This document shows positions 10,389 to 20,658 of a DNA stretch of 64,000 nucleotides, in pieces. The stretch is from Eustoma russellianum. Lineage: Eukaryota > Streptophyta > Magnoliopsida > Gentianales > Gentianaceae. The stretch is taken from positions 35,487,657 to 35,551,656 of the forward strand of contig AP025043.1 in assembly GCA_036186865.1 (NCBI GenBank), in the 5' to 3' direction. Both the position numbers and the translations under genes were made by a program. Positions within the stretch are counted from its first letter, which is position 1. Every line of letters starts with the position of its first letter. The notes beneath the pieces are model-generated. The model saw only the letters and a list, made by a program, of their open reading frames with translations. It was not told the origin of the DNA and made no database searches.

Positions 10389-11896
10389 CTTGAGTCTTTC
10401 AAATTATTACCAAATGAGTCTATTGTTGATATGGATCTACGATTGACTAACATCTATAATTCTCTTGAGTCTCTTGGCAAAGCTTTCTCTACGCTGGAAA
10501 AGGTCCAAAAGGTATTACGAAGTCTTCCATCCGAAAGGGACCCTAAAATCACAGCAATAGAGGAGAGTAAAGAAACGGAATCAATAAAAATGGAGGAATT
10601 GATCGGATCAGTAAAGGTATATGAAAACAAACTCAATTTAAGAAATTCTGAATCTATTTCTAAAAATGATAAGGCTATAGCGTTTAAATCAAATGAATAC
10701 GTCTCTACCTCTTATGATCGCGTAGATGATAGTGACATAGATTTCGATGATGAAGATTTAATCACGATGGCTAAAAGACTAAGAAAGATCTTGAGAAAAT
10801 CGATTAAAAACAAACATAAGCCTACTTCATCTAAGGATCATATAAATAAAAATAATGAAGACGTAAAGTGTTATGAATGCGGGAAACTTGGACACTTGTC
10901 ATATGACTGCCCGAACAAGGACAAACAAACGTACAAACACCTTGACAAGGTCGGATCAAAACTAGACTCGTCTCATAACCTGAACAAAGGAGAAGAGCCT
11001 TCAAAGCCTCCACTGGAGTGACACATCCGACTCTGAGACTGATACAGAAGACAAACGACACAAGTATGCTTTACATCTAAGGCATCGAATGAGGTATATT
11101 CTGACTCTAATTCTAATTCTGAATCTTCTTATGATGATTTATTTAGTCAATATTTAGAGTTGCACAAGTTCTCAAAGACTCTTTCAAAAGAAAAGAAACA
11201 ATTAATTGAAGACAAGAAGTTGTTAGAATCTTCTAACACGAACCTTGTTTCTCAATTAAACGATTCAAAAGAAGAGCCGTCTTGCATAATCAATGCATTA
11301 AAATCAGAGGTAACATCATTAACGAAATAAAACAATGAAATGAAATCCGAGATTTCAAATTTGAAATCAAGGAATATAGATCTAGAAAAAATGGTGAAAC
11401 AATTTGACACAGGTAAAAACTTGCTAGATCGTATCATTTCTTCACAAAAACATGATAGTGACAAAACCGAACTAGGATACGAGTGACTGAACAAACCAAC
11501 CAAATTCATTCCATCCAAGAAAATAGATGTATCTAAGACATATGTGGCACCTAAGAAGACGCTTAGACCTCCCCCTATGACATCTCATCGTCCTTCATCT
11601 TCATATCATATGAGATATAATTATGCACCGTACAAATATGAAAGGAAGCCATTGATGCATATGAGAAATCCATATCATAAAAATGCATCTAAATCACGCC
11701 CCGTGTATGCAAACTGAAATGCTTATCAAAAACAAAGATCATACTATGTACATGATGGCATTCTCAGCCAAAGGCCAAACGAATTTGCACCGAATGTCTA
11801 TTATATTGCATCTTCATCTCCTTTCTCACCTTTTGGAAGACCTAAAAAGGTCACCCAAATTTGGGTACCATAAGGGACATTTGCAAAGTGTTGAAT
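10389..11896 (+). pseudogene. Ty1/copia (SIRE-like) gag, 5' truncated
   Basis: Gag of a copia element. It opens within the core (FKLLPNES, TNIYNSLESLGKAF, KVLRSLPSERDPKITAIEE), then basic stretches and one CCHC knuckle (CYECGKLGHLSYDC, about 10867-10910). A frameshift near 11000 moves it to an acidic Ser/Asp segment (SDTSDSETDTED), then a coiled coil (about 11150-11430) and the SSQKHDSDKTELGYE segment typical of this gag type. It ends KVTQIWVP near 11870, in a final frame that stops by 11896. Three or more frame breaks or stops are present. There is no protease, integrase or RT: the polypurine tract and LTR follow within 300 bp. The 5' LTR and gag start are missing. Confidence 0.8.
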
Positions 11897-12161
11897 AAAT
11901 AACCCTTGAGAACGAAATCAAAATGCATGAGTTTTTTTACTTCTTTCTTATATGCACTTTTGATTTTATTTCCAAAATAAAGGTGGAGAGAATGCACGAT
12001 TTAAGGGGGAGCGAGAGTAATTGATTGAAAAATCAGGGGGGAGAAAATTCAAAATTCAAAATTCAAAATTTGAAATTTTAATTTGTGCAGGATTGGAGGG
12101 GAAGCGATTAAATTTAAATCATGTACTGAGATTATGTTGTAAATCATCAAAAGGGGGAGAT
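11897..12161 (+). other. Copia element 3' non-coding region and polypurine tract
   Basis: Short A/T-rich region with an AAAATTC tandem run at about 12047-12075 and three purine tracts. The last one (aaaagggggagat, 12149-12161) abuts the LTR start TGTTGAG, as a functional polypurine tract would. This is where pol should have been. Confidence 0.7.
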
Positions 12162-13458
12162 TGTTGAGAAAAAGGGTTTGAATGATTCATAAAATACATT
12201 TGGCACATGTTTTAGATGATACTCTCAGATTTTTACAGTCATCAAGTGATGACAAATCTCATCCAATCAAGCAGTGCCAAGTAAGAAAGGCCAAGACAAT
12301 CACCCAATCAAGTTGTGCGAATTAAGCAAGTTGATGTCACATTTACACAAGGCATTCTTCCAAGGACTTAAAAGAGAATTCTCAAGATGGAAAAGAGCCC
12401 TAGGGTTGCGGCCAAGGCTGATTAAAAGGAGAAGAGATGTAGCAGACAAAAGCAAGACAATTCTCATATTATCTCAAGTGCAAAAAGTGTCTTCTACTTT
12501 CTTCTTCTATCTTTCTTTCTTCTTCTCTCTCAAGCATATTGTTCTTATATTTAAATATATTGAATAGGCTTTGCATAGGCCACCATACAAGCTCATTGTT
12601 GTAAAAGGTTGATCAAGGTGTGATCAAACCTTCATTCATTCGGTAGTGGTGTTCGTGATCGGTGTGATTGATTGTATTGTGTGTAAAGGATTGGAGTTGG
12701 TTTGTAACTCTAGCAACCCTTGTGGTAAGTGTTCATTTTGTTTAGTGATAACCGAAGAAGGAGTCCTTGAAGACTGGAGTAGGTTGTGTTAACCGAACCA
12801 GTATAAAATTCTCGATGTTATTACTTTCAGCACTTTACTTTCAGTTTCCAGCACTTTGCATCACTTTTATTGCATTAGTGAAAATATCAAAAGACTTTCA
12901 AAAATTACCAAACATTGCAGAAACATAGACGCACCTCTTAAGTTTTATTTGGTGTTATAAGTCAATCAAACGTTAATAGTTCTGAGACTAGTCCAATCTG
13001 ATTTTCAGATTTGCAAAGGTTGAGAACTTGAATGTATTTGACATACTTCCCAAAGGAATTTTTCAAAAATGTTTCAATCTATTAAAATAAATATCTTAAG
13101 GGGTTTGTCATTAAATTTTCAGACCATTTGGAGTTACGGATTAATCGGAATAAGTTTTTAAAATCAGACTACTGTTTTTGGCAGATTTGCGCAATTTGAC
13201 CACAAACGATTTTTCAAAGGGTTAGAGGTCGAATTTTGATCTGAAATTTTTAGAAGATATTCAGAACATCTGAGAGTAGAATCTCTCCAAATTGTATAAT
13301 TTTGGAAGGCCTGTAACCTAGTTTTTCAAACATTGCAAAACAAAATCTAAAAAAAAACTGTTTTTAGAAGTTGGTTTTTGGGTTAAAATATTTTAAAAAC
13401 AAAATTTTTCGCACCCACTATTCAACCCCCCTTATAGTGGTGCCTTACAGGTCCTACA
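12162..13458 (+). mobile_element. Copia-family 3' LTR, short form
   Basis: Runs TGTTGAGAAAAAGGG … GGTCCTACA, 1297 bp, directly after a polypurine tract. Two related LTRs lie in the window: the disrupted host LTR (15362-60749) and E (54137-57187, about 3.05 kb). Relative to E this copy lacks roughly 1.7 kb after the first ~45 bp (gaatgattcataaaatac joins atttggcacatg). The right half (12200-13458) aligns throughout, including the CT-rich tract, AAAGGTTGATCAAGGTGTG and TATTCAACCCCCCTT. The minus-strand LINE resumes at 13459. Confidence 0.8.
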
Positions 13459-15361
13459 GATTTGATGAAAAATTGGGATGTATAACTATCATGTCATGGG
13501 GCCTTGTCTTCCCCAATTGAGAAAATTGTGTTTTTTATTTTGGCATCAAATTTCTTTAACAAGGTCAATTGCTGAAGCAGGAGAAAGTTTTGGGCCAAGT
13601 TCAAGGACCGAGTCAGAAATATTTATGGCAACTTGTCTGGTGCCAAGGAGGTTTTGGAAATAACCAACAAACTATATGCCTACTTCATCTAATGATTCAG
13701 TTTGTTGGCCATCAGGTTTTTGAATAGACGCAATGAGGTTCTTGGCCTTGTTCCGACGCATAATAGAGTGAAAAAACTTTGAGTTTCTATCACTAAGATG
13801 AATGTAAGAACCCTTTGCCAATTGTAAAAAATAATTTCTTTCTAAAGACATGGGAGAACGAGTTAATGCTTTTTGGTTTTGTAAAACAGCTTTCCAACCC
13901 GGGGTGCCCCATGATGGGGAGGAGGAGTTTTGTAGATTTTCAAGTTCAATCAAAGCTCTGCCAAGCCTGGAGAAAATATGTTGGAAATCTTTTTTGTTTA
14001 AAAGTTGAAGAGGGTTTTTGAGTTTTTTTCAAATTTTTTACAAGGGAGATTGATGCATTCCCTTGGATATTTGAATCCCACGATTCTCTCACTATATTAA
14101 TAAAGTTAGCATGTTCAGACCGCATATTGTAAAATTTGAACAAACTTCGTCTATTAACAGTATGTGGATGTAGTGAGATAATTGCAGGAGAATGATCTGA
14201 TAAACAGCCTGATGCTTTAAAAAGCACACTTGCATTGGGGAAATCCTCAATGAAAGGACGATTCCCCGATACTCTGTCTAGCTTAGACTTGATAGTACCA
14301 TTATCCCAGGTAAATAAAGGACCAGAAAAAGATAACTCAAACAGATCCAACTATGCAAGGCAGTCCAGCTGATCTTGGAGTTGGTAGGAAGAAATAGCCC
14401 TACCGCCCACCTTTTCTTCCTCAGAAAGGATGCAACTAAAGTCACCTAGAACTAACCAACGCTCAAAAGTAACTAGTCTCTGTTGCAGCAGTGTACTAGA
14501 TCAAGGCCTTCTATCCATAATAGAATTGAAAGCATAGACGAAGATAATATACAAAGATTTTGAGACATTAGGAAAGTAACACGACAGTAGATCATTTGAG
14601 CCTCAAATGAAACTACTTGTACACTGACTTTCATTGGATTCCAGACGAGTAGAATCCTCTTTCTAGGGTGGGAACCAAAATTATGTGTGTGTTCCCAACC
14701 ATGAAACTTAGCTAAAATGCTGTTAACATACGAGCATTTAGCTTAGTTTCCAAAACTGCCATAAGATCTATTTTAGATGTATGAACAAAATGTTGTAACC
14801 CATTGTGCTTTAGGGGATTGTTGCAACCCCTTATATTCCCAAATGACGTGATCATCAGTTAGGGTTGCGTTTTTTCTTTTTCTTCTTCTTATCAGAAGAT
14901 CTATTATCCGTAAGTGAGGCCTTGAAAGTCTCATTTGGCGTAGCCAATGAGGTACCAATGTGTGTGTGTCCGCAAATTGGAGACTTTGAACATTTGAACA
15001 ACCAATGCCTAACCGTGAATTGGATGCCTGAGTAGCAGAGTCACTGTTATGCACTGGTTGATGTTGTCCAGTTCCAGCATCCAAACCTGGAGCTGCTTCC
15101 AGGAGCCCAGACGCAATACCTGTTTAAATTACATTATGTGTAACAGTTCTGAGTCTATAACCAGACTCACTAATAGTAATTACAGACGAGATTCTTATAG
15201 ATTTAGGGGTAGGGGAAAGACTATATGATCTAACAGTGGCCTAAAATTACAAGAATCCTTATGAGAATCATCTAAAGCCGCGAGCATAATCTGTTCAAAA
15301 CCAGGCTATGGCAAAGATACAACGATGGGTGTATTCAAGTTAGTGCGATCAGAAATAGAAT
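13459..15361 (-). pseudogene. LINE (L1-type) ORF2 5' half, decayed
   Basis: Endonuclease and RT-entry region of a non-LTR element, read right to left. The frame at 13946-14350 has the C-terminal APE-endonuclease motifs (GPLFTWDNG, KLDRV, SDHSPAII). 13672-13953 has the linker with SYIHLSDRNSKFFHSIMRRNKAKN. 13460-13560 reads FSIGEDKAP in a further frame, which is the start of the RT domain. The copia LTR at 13458 cuts it there. The part from 14350 to about 15361 holds only short fragments with no clear motif. Multiple frameshifts are present. Confidence 0.75.
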
Positions 15362-15701
15362 TTTTGAGAAATTAGGGTTTGATTGATTTGAAAATACATG
15401 ATTTAAATGTTACGTGTTTACGAAATGCATGAATAAATTTTACTTGACATGCTTATGTGATAAATATGCTTTACATGCTTATATATCTTGTTGTCCTACT
15501 AACGTGCCACGAAGTGTTAAAGCTTACATCATATGACAAACATTTGTTGTCTTTATACTGTTTTTAAGTGTCATGATAAATGAACTAAACTACTTCATTG
15601 AATGAAGTGCTTAAGGAAATAAACTTACTAGTTCATTAAATAAAGCACCCAAGGAGATATATTTAGAAACAACTACTTGGCAACATATTTGGAACGGAAA
15701 G
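15362..15701 (+). mobile_element. Host copia solo LTR, piece 1
   Basis: Matches E at about 54137-54475 (caaatacatgatttaaatg, gttaaagcttacatcatatg-caaacatttgttgt, gttcatta). It ends with gaaag, the TSD of element A. Confidence 0.8.
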
Positions 15702-17289
15702 TGTTACGATCCGTATCCTTGAGCTAGTTGACAAAGAGAATCGAAGAATGTTACGACTCATGTTCCTTTTGGTTAAGCAAAATAAAAATAAGAAACAAAA
15801 TAGTATACGTAACAAATTAAGTTCGAGGCAATACAACTATTTTGCGGACAAGGAAACAACAAATACAATATGATTTGCATATATAGTAAATTGTCTTACA
15901 TCTTGATAAAAAAAAGTATATATAAGAGTTGCTATCCAATTGTTTACCTAGCTGGCAGAAATTAGGAAATTCAAGAGTGAAGACAACTCTTTTGTCTTTT
16001 AGTTAAAAGGGAATAAAACAATTATTCTACTTCAAAGGGAACCACCCAATTCCCTCCCACCTCTTATGCACGCCTACTTCCTTTCTCTAGGAAAGAGAAT
16101 TGTTTTTTTCCTTTTCTTCTTTTCTAGCCTTTACCCAACTACCTATGTGAAGTGGACATAAAGCCTTTATCTCTATCATTCTTTAAGAAGAATGAGGACT
16201 TTTATCATTTTGCACCCTTTAAACGTCTATATAGCCAGAGAGAACAAGACATTTCAGTGGTGCACTCTCCTCCACTCTCTGTTATTACATCATTCTTTTT
16301 CCCAAAAGAAAACAACTTCCTTTCCTCTCCTTTGCATGTAGAAATCGAACACTCCCCAATGAAAACCACCAAGCCTTGAAAACCATAGAATGTTGGGATG
16401 AGCTTCACTAGATGACTTTCAAGTTGCTCCTCTTGTCCATCAAGAGTACTCTACGATCGTGGGTGAGACATTGTGAAAGGATAAAGATAATGGACATGAG
16501 CTAGGGCAAACCACAAGTTGGAGGAGAGTTTAAAAGTTTAACAAAGGTGGTGGTTTGAAGGCCTAAAGAAAATTAAAGAATACTTGCACGGTGGAGATTC
16601 TTCAACATGCAAGGCCAAGACTCAAACTTCTACGGAATTCTTTTTATAATCTTCCATTTCAAGACCCAAGAGGCAAGTATACAATGATCTCTTATGATTT
16701 ATTTAAAGAATTAGTGACTTGAATGGCTAGATGTTCCTAAGATGTGAACTTTAGAAGAAAACACTAAGTTCATGATTGTACCTTAGTGATTTCTTAAGAA
16801 CATTATCTTGCATGTGACTAATTCCTTCAAAGATGCAATCTTTTCTTACATGCAATGTGAAATGGGGCTGTCTTAAGATGAATTAAGGTCCATCCAAGTA
16901 AGTCTATGCTAGATTAACTCTTGGATGAAACTTATGAAGACCTAAGAAAGCATGCATGTGTTAAATGTGAGTTTTATGAGGTTGTTTGGGTAAGATTGGA
17001 ATAAAATGGTACTTGTTTGGGTAAGGTTGTTTTATGGTGCTTAAATAAGTGTTGTGAAAATGTGTTCTTGATATCACCTAAATTTCGGCCTAAAGAATGA
17101 AGACGAAGGTGAGGTGAATCCAAGAAAGAACATCTTTTGTGAGCAAGTATGCTAGTGGTTGTGAACAAACTACCCACTATTTTGACATGGTGCAAAGAGG
17201 ACTCAAAAAGAGGAGTGAAATCTAGACATTCATAGGAAAAAGGTGTATGTGATGACTAATAAGTTATTTCATAAGCACAAGATAATTAG

Positions 17290-18240
17290 TGGTCACTTTA
17301 CATGAAAAGAGGGTAAAATGTCAAACCACTTGAGCTGGACAAAATTGGACAGTGAGATGTGTGATCTTAAACTGAACCTTACTGACGTGCTATCAAATTG
17401 GTTTTTGGTATGATGTTAGTCCTATGTGTTTAGCAAATATGAGAGTTGGAATTGTGGTAAAATATGTTATGGATTATTTTTAATAAATGTTTTGGTGAAA
17501 CTGCTCAGGCTGGAAATTCTGGAACTGGACAGAATAGAGTGACGTTTTAGATGGTTTAAGAACTGACCTTACAGACCTTCAATGAAGCTAATTTTTGGCA
17601 CAACGTTAGCCTTATGAATGTAGCACAAGTGAGAGTTGGAATTCCGTCAAAATAAGCTAAGGATGATTTTTAAGAAATTATGTGGTAAAACTACTCTAGT
17701 AACAAATTCTGGAGCTGGGCAGAATTGACCATTGAATTCAACGTATTAAAAGAGGACCTTGTGAACCTTCAATAAATCTGATTTTTGGCACAAACCTAGC
17801 CCCATGAGTGTAGTAGAGATTGCAGCTGGAATTTTGGTAAAATGAGCTATGGTTAATTTTTAATAAAATATTTGGTAAGCCTGGTAAGACCTGAAAAACG
17901 GAAATTGAGCAGAATAGTGACCTCTTTTCACTGACTTGAAAAGGGACCTTGTAGATGACCAATAAAGCTGATTTTTGGCATGGTAATAATCCTATGAGTG
18001 TAGTAGACACGCCAGCTAGAATCTTGGTAAAATAAGTTCTGGATTATTTTTAATGAAATATTTGGTAAAACTGCTCAACTAAAATTACTGGAGCCAACCT
18101 GAAATTAGTAACGACTTTCCAGCCTCAGAAAGGGGACTTAGAGATATGAGAATGGGATAAATTTCGGTAGGATAATAGTTCCACATGTTTATGACTTGGG
18201 CGAGTTGGAATTTCTGGAAAACGAATTACGGATTCGCCGC
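17290..18240 (+). repeat. About 185-bp degenerate tandem repeats in A 5' LTR
   Basis: About five units share (T/C)TGGAATT-x-TGGTAAAAT-AG, a GATTATTTTTAA block and a CTGGACAGAAT block. Anchor copies start near 17452, 17636, 17826, 18012 and 18208, spacing 184-196 bp. The same array lies at about 24180-25110 in the 3' LTR. Confidence 0.75.
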
Positions 18241-18745
18241 AATTGAATTTTTAGTAAAATCTGTCAGCTCAGCTTCCGCACCTAACCCAGTTCGGAAAGT
18301 AAGTAAATAAGCCCCTTTACGGTTATTGAAATAATCTGGAATTTTATGGCATGTATCTAAGATCCCACCAAACATATTTGTGACAAATGAATTATGGAAA
18401 TAGACCTAATTGGTTAGCTTAACCGCCCTATGAATATGAAGTAAAAGTCTTGGAAATATTTAGCTTCCAAATTCATGTATGTTGATCTGTTATAATGAAT
18501 GCATACGATTATTCATGTCATGGCTTGCATATCATATCACGGCATGTATCATGCATGATCATGAAACTGATTTTCATGGATTTTAATGATGCAAGCAAGT
18601 TTTACAAGCGACTATGTTTTCGTTATGCATGAAAAGCTTTTACGGTCCCATGTTTTTAAAGAAAGCTTTATGATTCCTTTGCCGGCCAAGCATGCGACTA
18701 ACCCGACTCCAGACCCAGCGTTAATTGGTCTGATGACATGATATG

Positions 18746-18918
18746 TTCTGGACCCGCTCAGATCCGGGGTTAATTGATCTGATATCTGTTCTGGACCCGC
18801 TCAGATCCGGGGTTAATTGATCTGATATCTGTTCTGGACCCGTTCAGGCCCAGGGTTAATTGGTCTGGTATCTGTTCTGGACCCACTCAGATCCGGGGTT
18901 CATTGATCTGACACTCTG
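18746..18918 (+). repeat. 43-bp tandem repeats, four units (A 5' LTR)
   Basis: Units start at 18746, 18789, 18832 and 18875; each begins TTCTGGACCC and carries GATCCGGGGTTAATTGATC or GGCC variants. A degenerate fifth unit precedes them. The 3' LTR has three units. Confidence 0.9.
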
Positions 18919-19076
18919 TTTTTATGACACGTTATTGTATGGGACCAAAATGATGTTTTGACATGGCATGACATGACATCATGCATTGCATATTGCATAA
19001 CTCATGATCATGAGGACATGTTGCATGTTACAGTTAATGTTTATAAGTTAATATTGGTATAGCATTACCTAAAAAC

Positions 19077-19305
19077 ATGCTTAAGCCGAACGTCAAGCAA
19101 GCTCAGGATTTAAGATCAGGTATGAATTACGATTATTTAAGGTTTTTGGGGTAATACATTCATGTTATAATTCTTTACGTATTTCATGGTAGTTTATTGT
19201 ATTCTTGCTGGGTGATTTTTATCACTCACACTTTATTTTTCTCCAGAGCCGGATAACGCCAAGATAGAATGGATCGAGGACGAGCCGAGAGTACCTTATC
19301 CATAG
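19077..19305 (+). CDS. Putative spliced LTR micro-ORF (A 5' LTR), 33 codons
   Basis: Exon 1 is 19077-19119 (ATG…AGATCAG), the intron 19120-19246 (127 bp, GTATGA…TTTTTCTCCAG) and exon 2 19247-19305 (59 nt). The frame is open and ends EWIEDEPRVPYP-stop. The 59-nt exon length and C-terminus recur in B and C, and nearly so in E1. In A the hydrophobic reading through the intron is broken by an indel, but the spliced frame is intact. It sits about 320 bp before the primer-binding site, so in the R/U5 leader if transcription starts upstream. Function is unknown; it could be a regulatory uORF, a small protein, or only a conserved splice region. Confidence 0.5.
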
Positions 19306-19626
19306 GCGAGGAGTATGAAGGGAGCTAAGCTTAAGGACTTTTGTGCTGCCAAGACGATTTGTATTATGACTATGTTTAAACTCTCTGGATTTCGGTTATG
19401 TTATTTTGTGGAACTACTACTTTTGGGAACTCAGTAAATTAGTGATGCATGTTTGATTTGAAAAGTTTTAATTCTGCCTAAATTTTACTACCATGTTGAA
19501 TGATAGCATGGGAGTCCACGACTTATGTTATGGATGTTCGCATGTTATGCATGACGCCTTGTACTCTCCTCAGTGAAGTACGGCGGGTGCACCGTATCCG
19601 GACGAGGCCGGGTGCGGAGCGCTACA

Positions 19627-19930
19627 GGTGGTATCAGAGCCCAGGCTCTAGATTTTGGGCAAAACGTAGAACTAAGTTATGATCTTAGCAATCTAAGTTT
19701 GATCTTAGACCTAAGTCATGATCTTAGATGAGTGATGGCATTAGACTAGGACCACTTAGACCGGGTTTAAGATGGAACTTAATGATTAATCCTAATTTAT
19801 GAAATCCGGATCTATAACATAAGATATGCCTTTTTCTTCCTTATTTAAAATTTTCGAATTATGGTTCCCAGTCAAAATAATTTAGTTTTATTCCGATCCT
19901 TTAAGTAAATGTCAATACCCCATAGTGCAG
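19627..19930 (+). other. Element A leader: primer-binding site and stem-loop
   Basis: TGGTATCAGAGC at 19629-19640, two bases after the LTR end, is the initiator-Met primer-binding site. TCTAAG-TTTGAT-CTTAGA at 19692-19709 forms a perfect 6-bp stem with a 6-nt loop. Further GATCTTAG/CTAAGTCATGATCTTAG elements follow. The leader ends CATAGTGCAG immediately before the gag ATG. Confidence 0.85.
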
Positions 19931-20658
19931 ATGGCATCACGGACTGATAAACAAGCATTATCCCTGTCACCCTCAGGAAGCAGTGGGTTCTACTATCGAC
20001 AGCTAGTTAGAGCACATATTCCCAGATTTGGTGGAGAGTCTAACCCAGAGGAGGCTGAAAAATGGTTAAACGAAGTTGAAAGCAGCCTCTTATTGATACG
20101 AGTGCCAGATGAAAAAAGGGCACGAATTGTCCGGCCCTTTCTAATTGGTAAGGCCAGCCAGTGGTGGAGGACTTGTATCCAACCACTGCCCCGACCAGTA
20201 ACCTGGACAAAATTTCTAGAAGAGTTTTGCGAACCTTCCCCTCTCAGGACGTAATCACGAGAAGGATTGAAGAATTTGACACATTGGGACAAGGGCCAAG
20301 CACCACCGTTTCAGAATACGCACATCGGTTTGCCATTTTGAGTCGATACATTCCTTTGGTCTTGGAGGACGAAAAATATAAGGTGATCAGGTTTATGCGC
20401 GGCTTAGATTTACAGATCAAGATTCGACTAGTTAAGGCGTATTCAAGAACTTTTGACGAATTAGTGGAGGACTGCTATCGAGCAGAACGTGATAGTAAGA
20501 TAACGGAAGGGCGGAGTAAAAGACTTAGCGAAAGTAATAAGGAACAAAGAAAGAGGTGGCAGCCGTATGCCTATAGGCCCAATAAAGAAACAACCAAGAA
20601 CACTAACCTAGATCAAAGAGTGCCAGATGCAGAAATTCCTGAAACATCAAACCCGTAA
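19931..20658 (+). pseudogene. Element A gag, one frameshift, no knuckle
   Basis: ATG at 19931. Frame 1 (to about 20240) has YYRQLVRAHIPRFGGESNPE, EAEKWLNEVE and ASQWWRTCIQPLPRP; a one-base shift near 20230-20245 leads to frame 2 (SEYAHRFAILSRYIPLV, IRFMRGLDLQIKIRL, DELVEDCYRAERD), which ends at 20658. This is the gag matrix/capsid core of chromoviruses. The proline-rich arm and the C-terminal CCHC knuckles seen in B are absent. Apart from the shift it is much better kept than pol. Confidence 0.85.

Larger units (their letters stand above)
15702..19626 (+). mobile_element. Element A 5' LTR
   Basis: 3925 bp, TGTTACGATCC…GGAGCGCTACA. No protein-coding gene; the longest frames are short and lack motifs. 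It contains tandem ~185-bp repeats (about 17290-18240), four 43-bp repeats (18746-18918), the spliced micro-ORF (19077-19305) and the terminal palindrome (19561-19581). Confidence 0.92.

Noticed and set aside
16152..16379. 75-codon frame in element A's LTR and its reverse partner in both LTRs
   Set aside because: Present in both LTR copies because the LTRs are duplicates; no motif and no constraint visible, with changes altering residues freely.
18746..18918. Regularly spaced repeats as a CRISPR array
   Set aside because: Units are directly adjacent without unique spacers, in a eukaryotic LTR.
19077..19305. Micro-ORF as a fragment of captured host gene
   Set aside because: I recognise no host family in 33 codons, and presence in five LTR families points to ancestral LTR content; a database search could reopen this.
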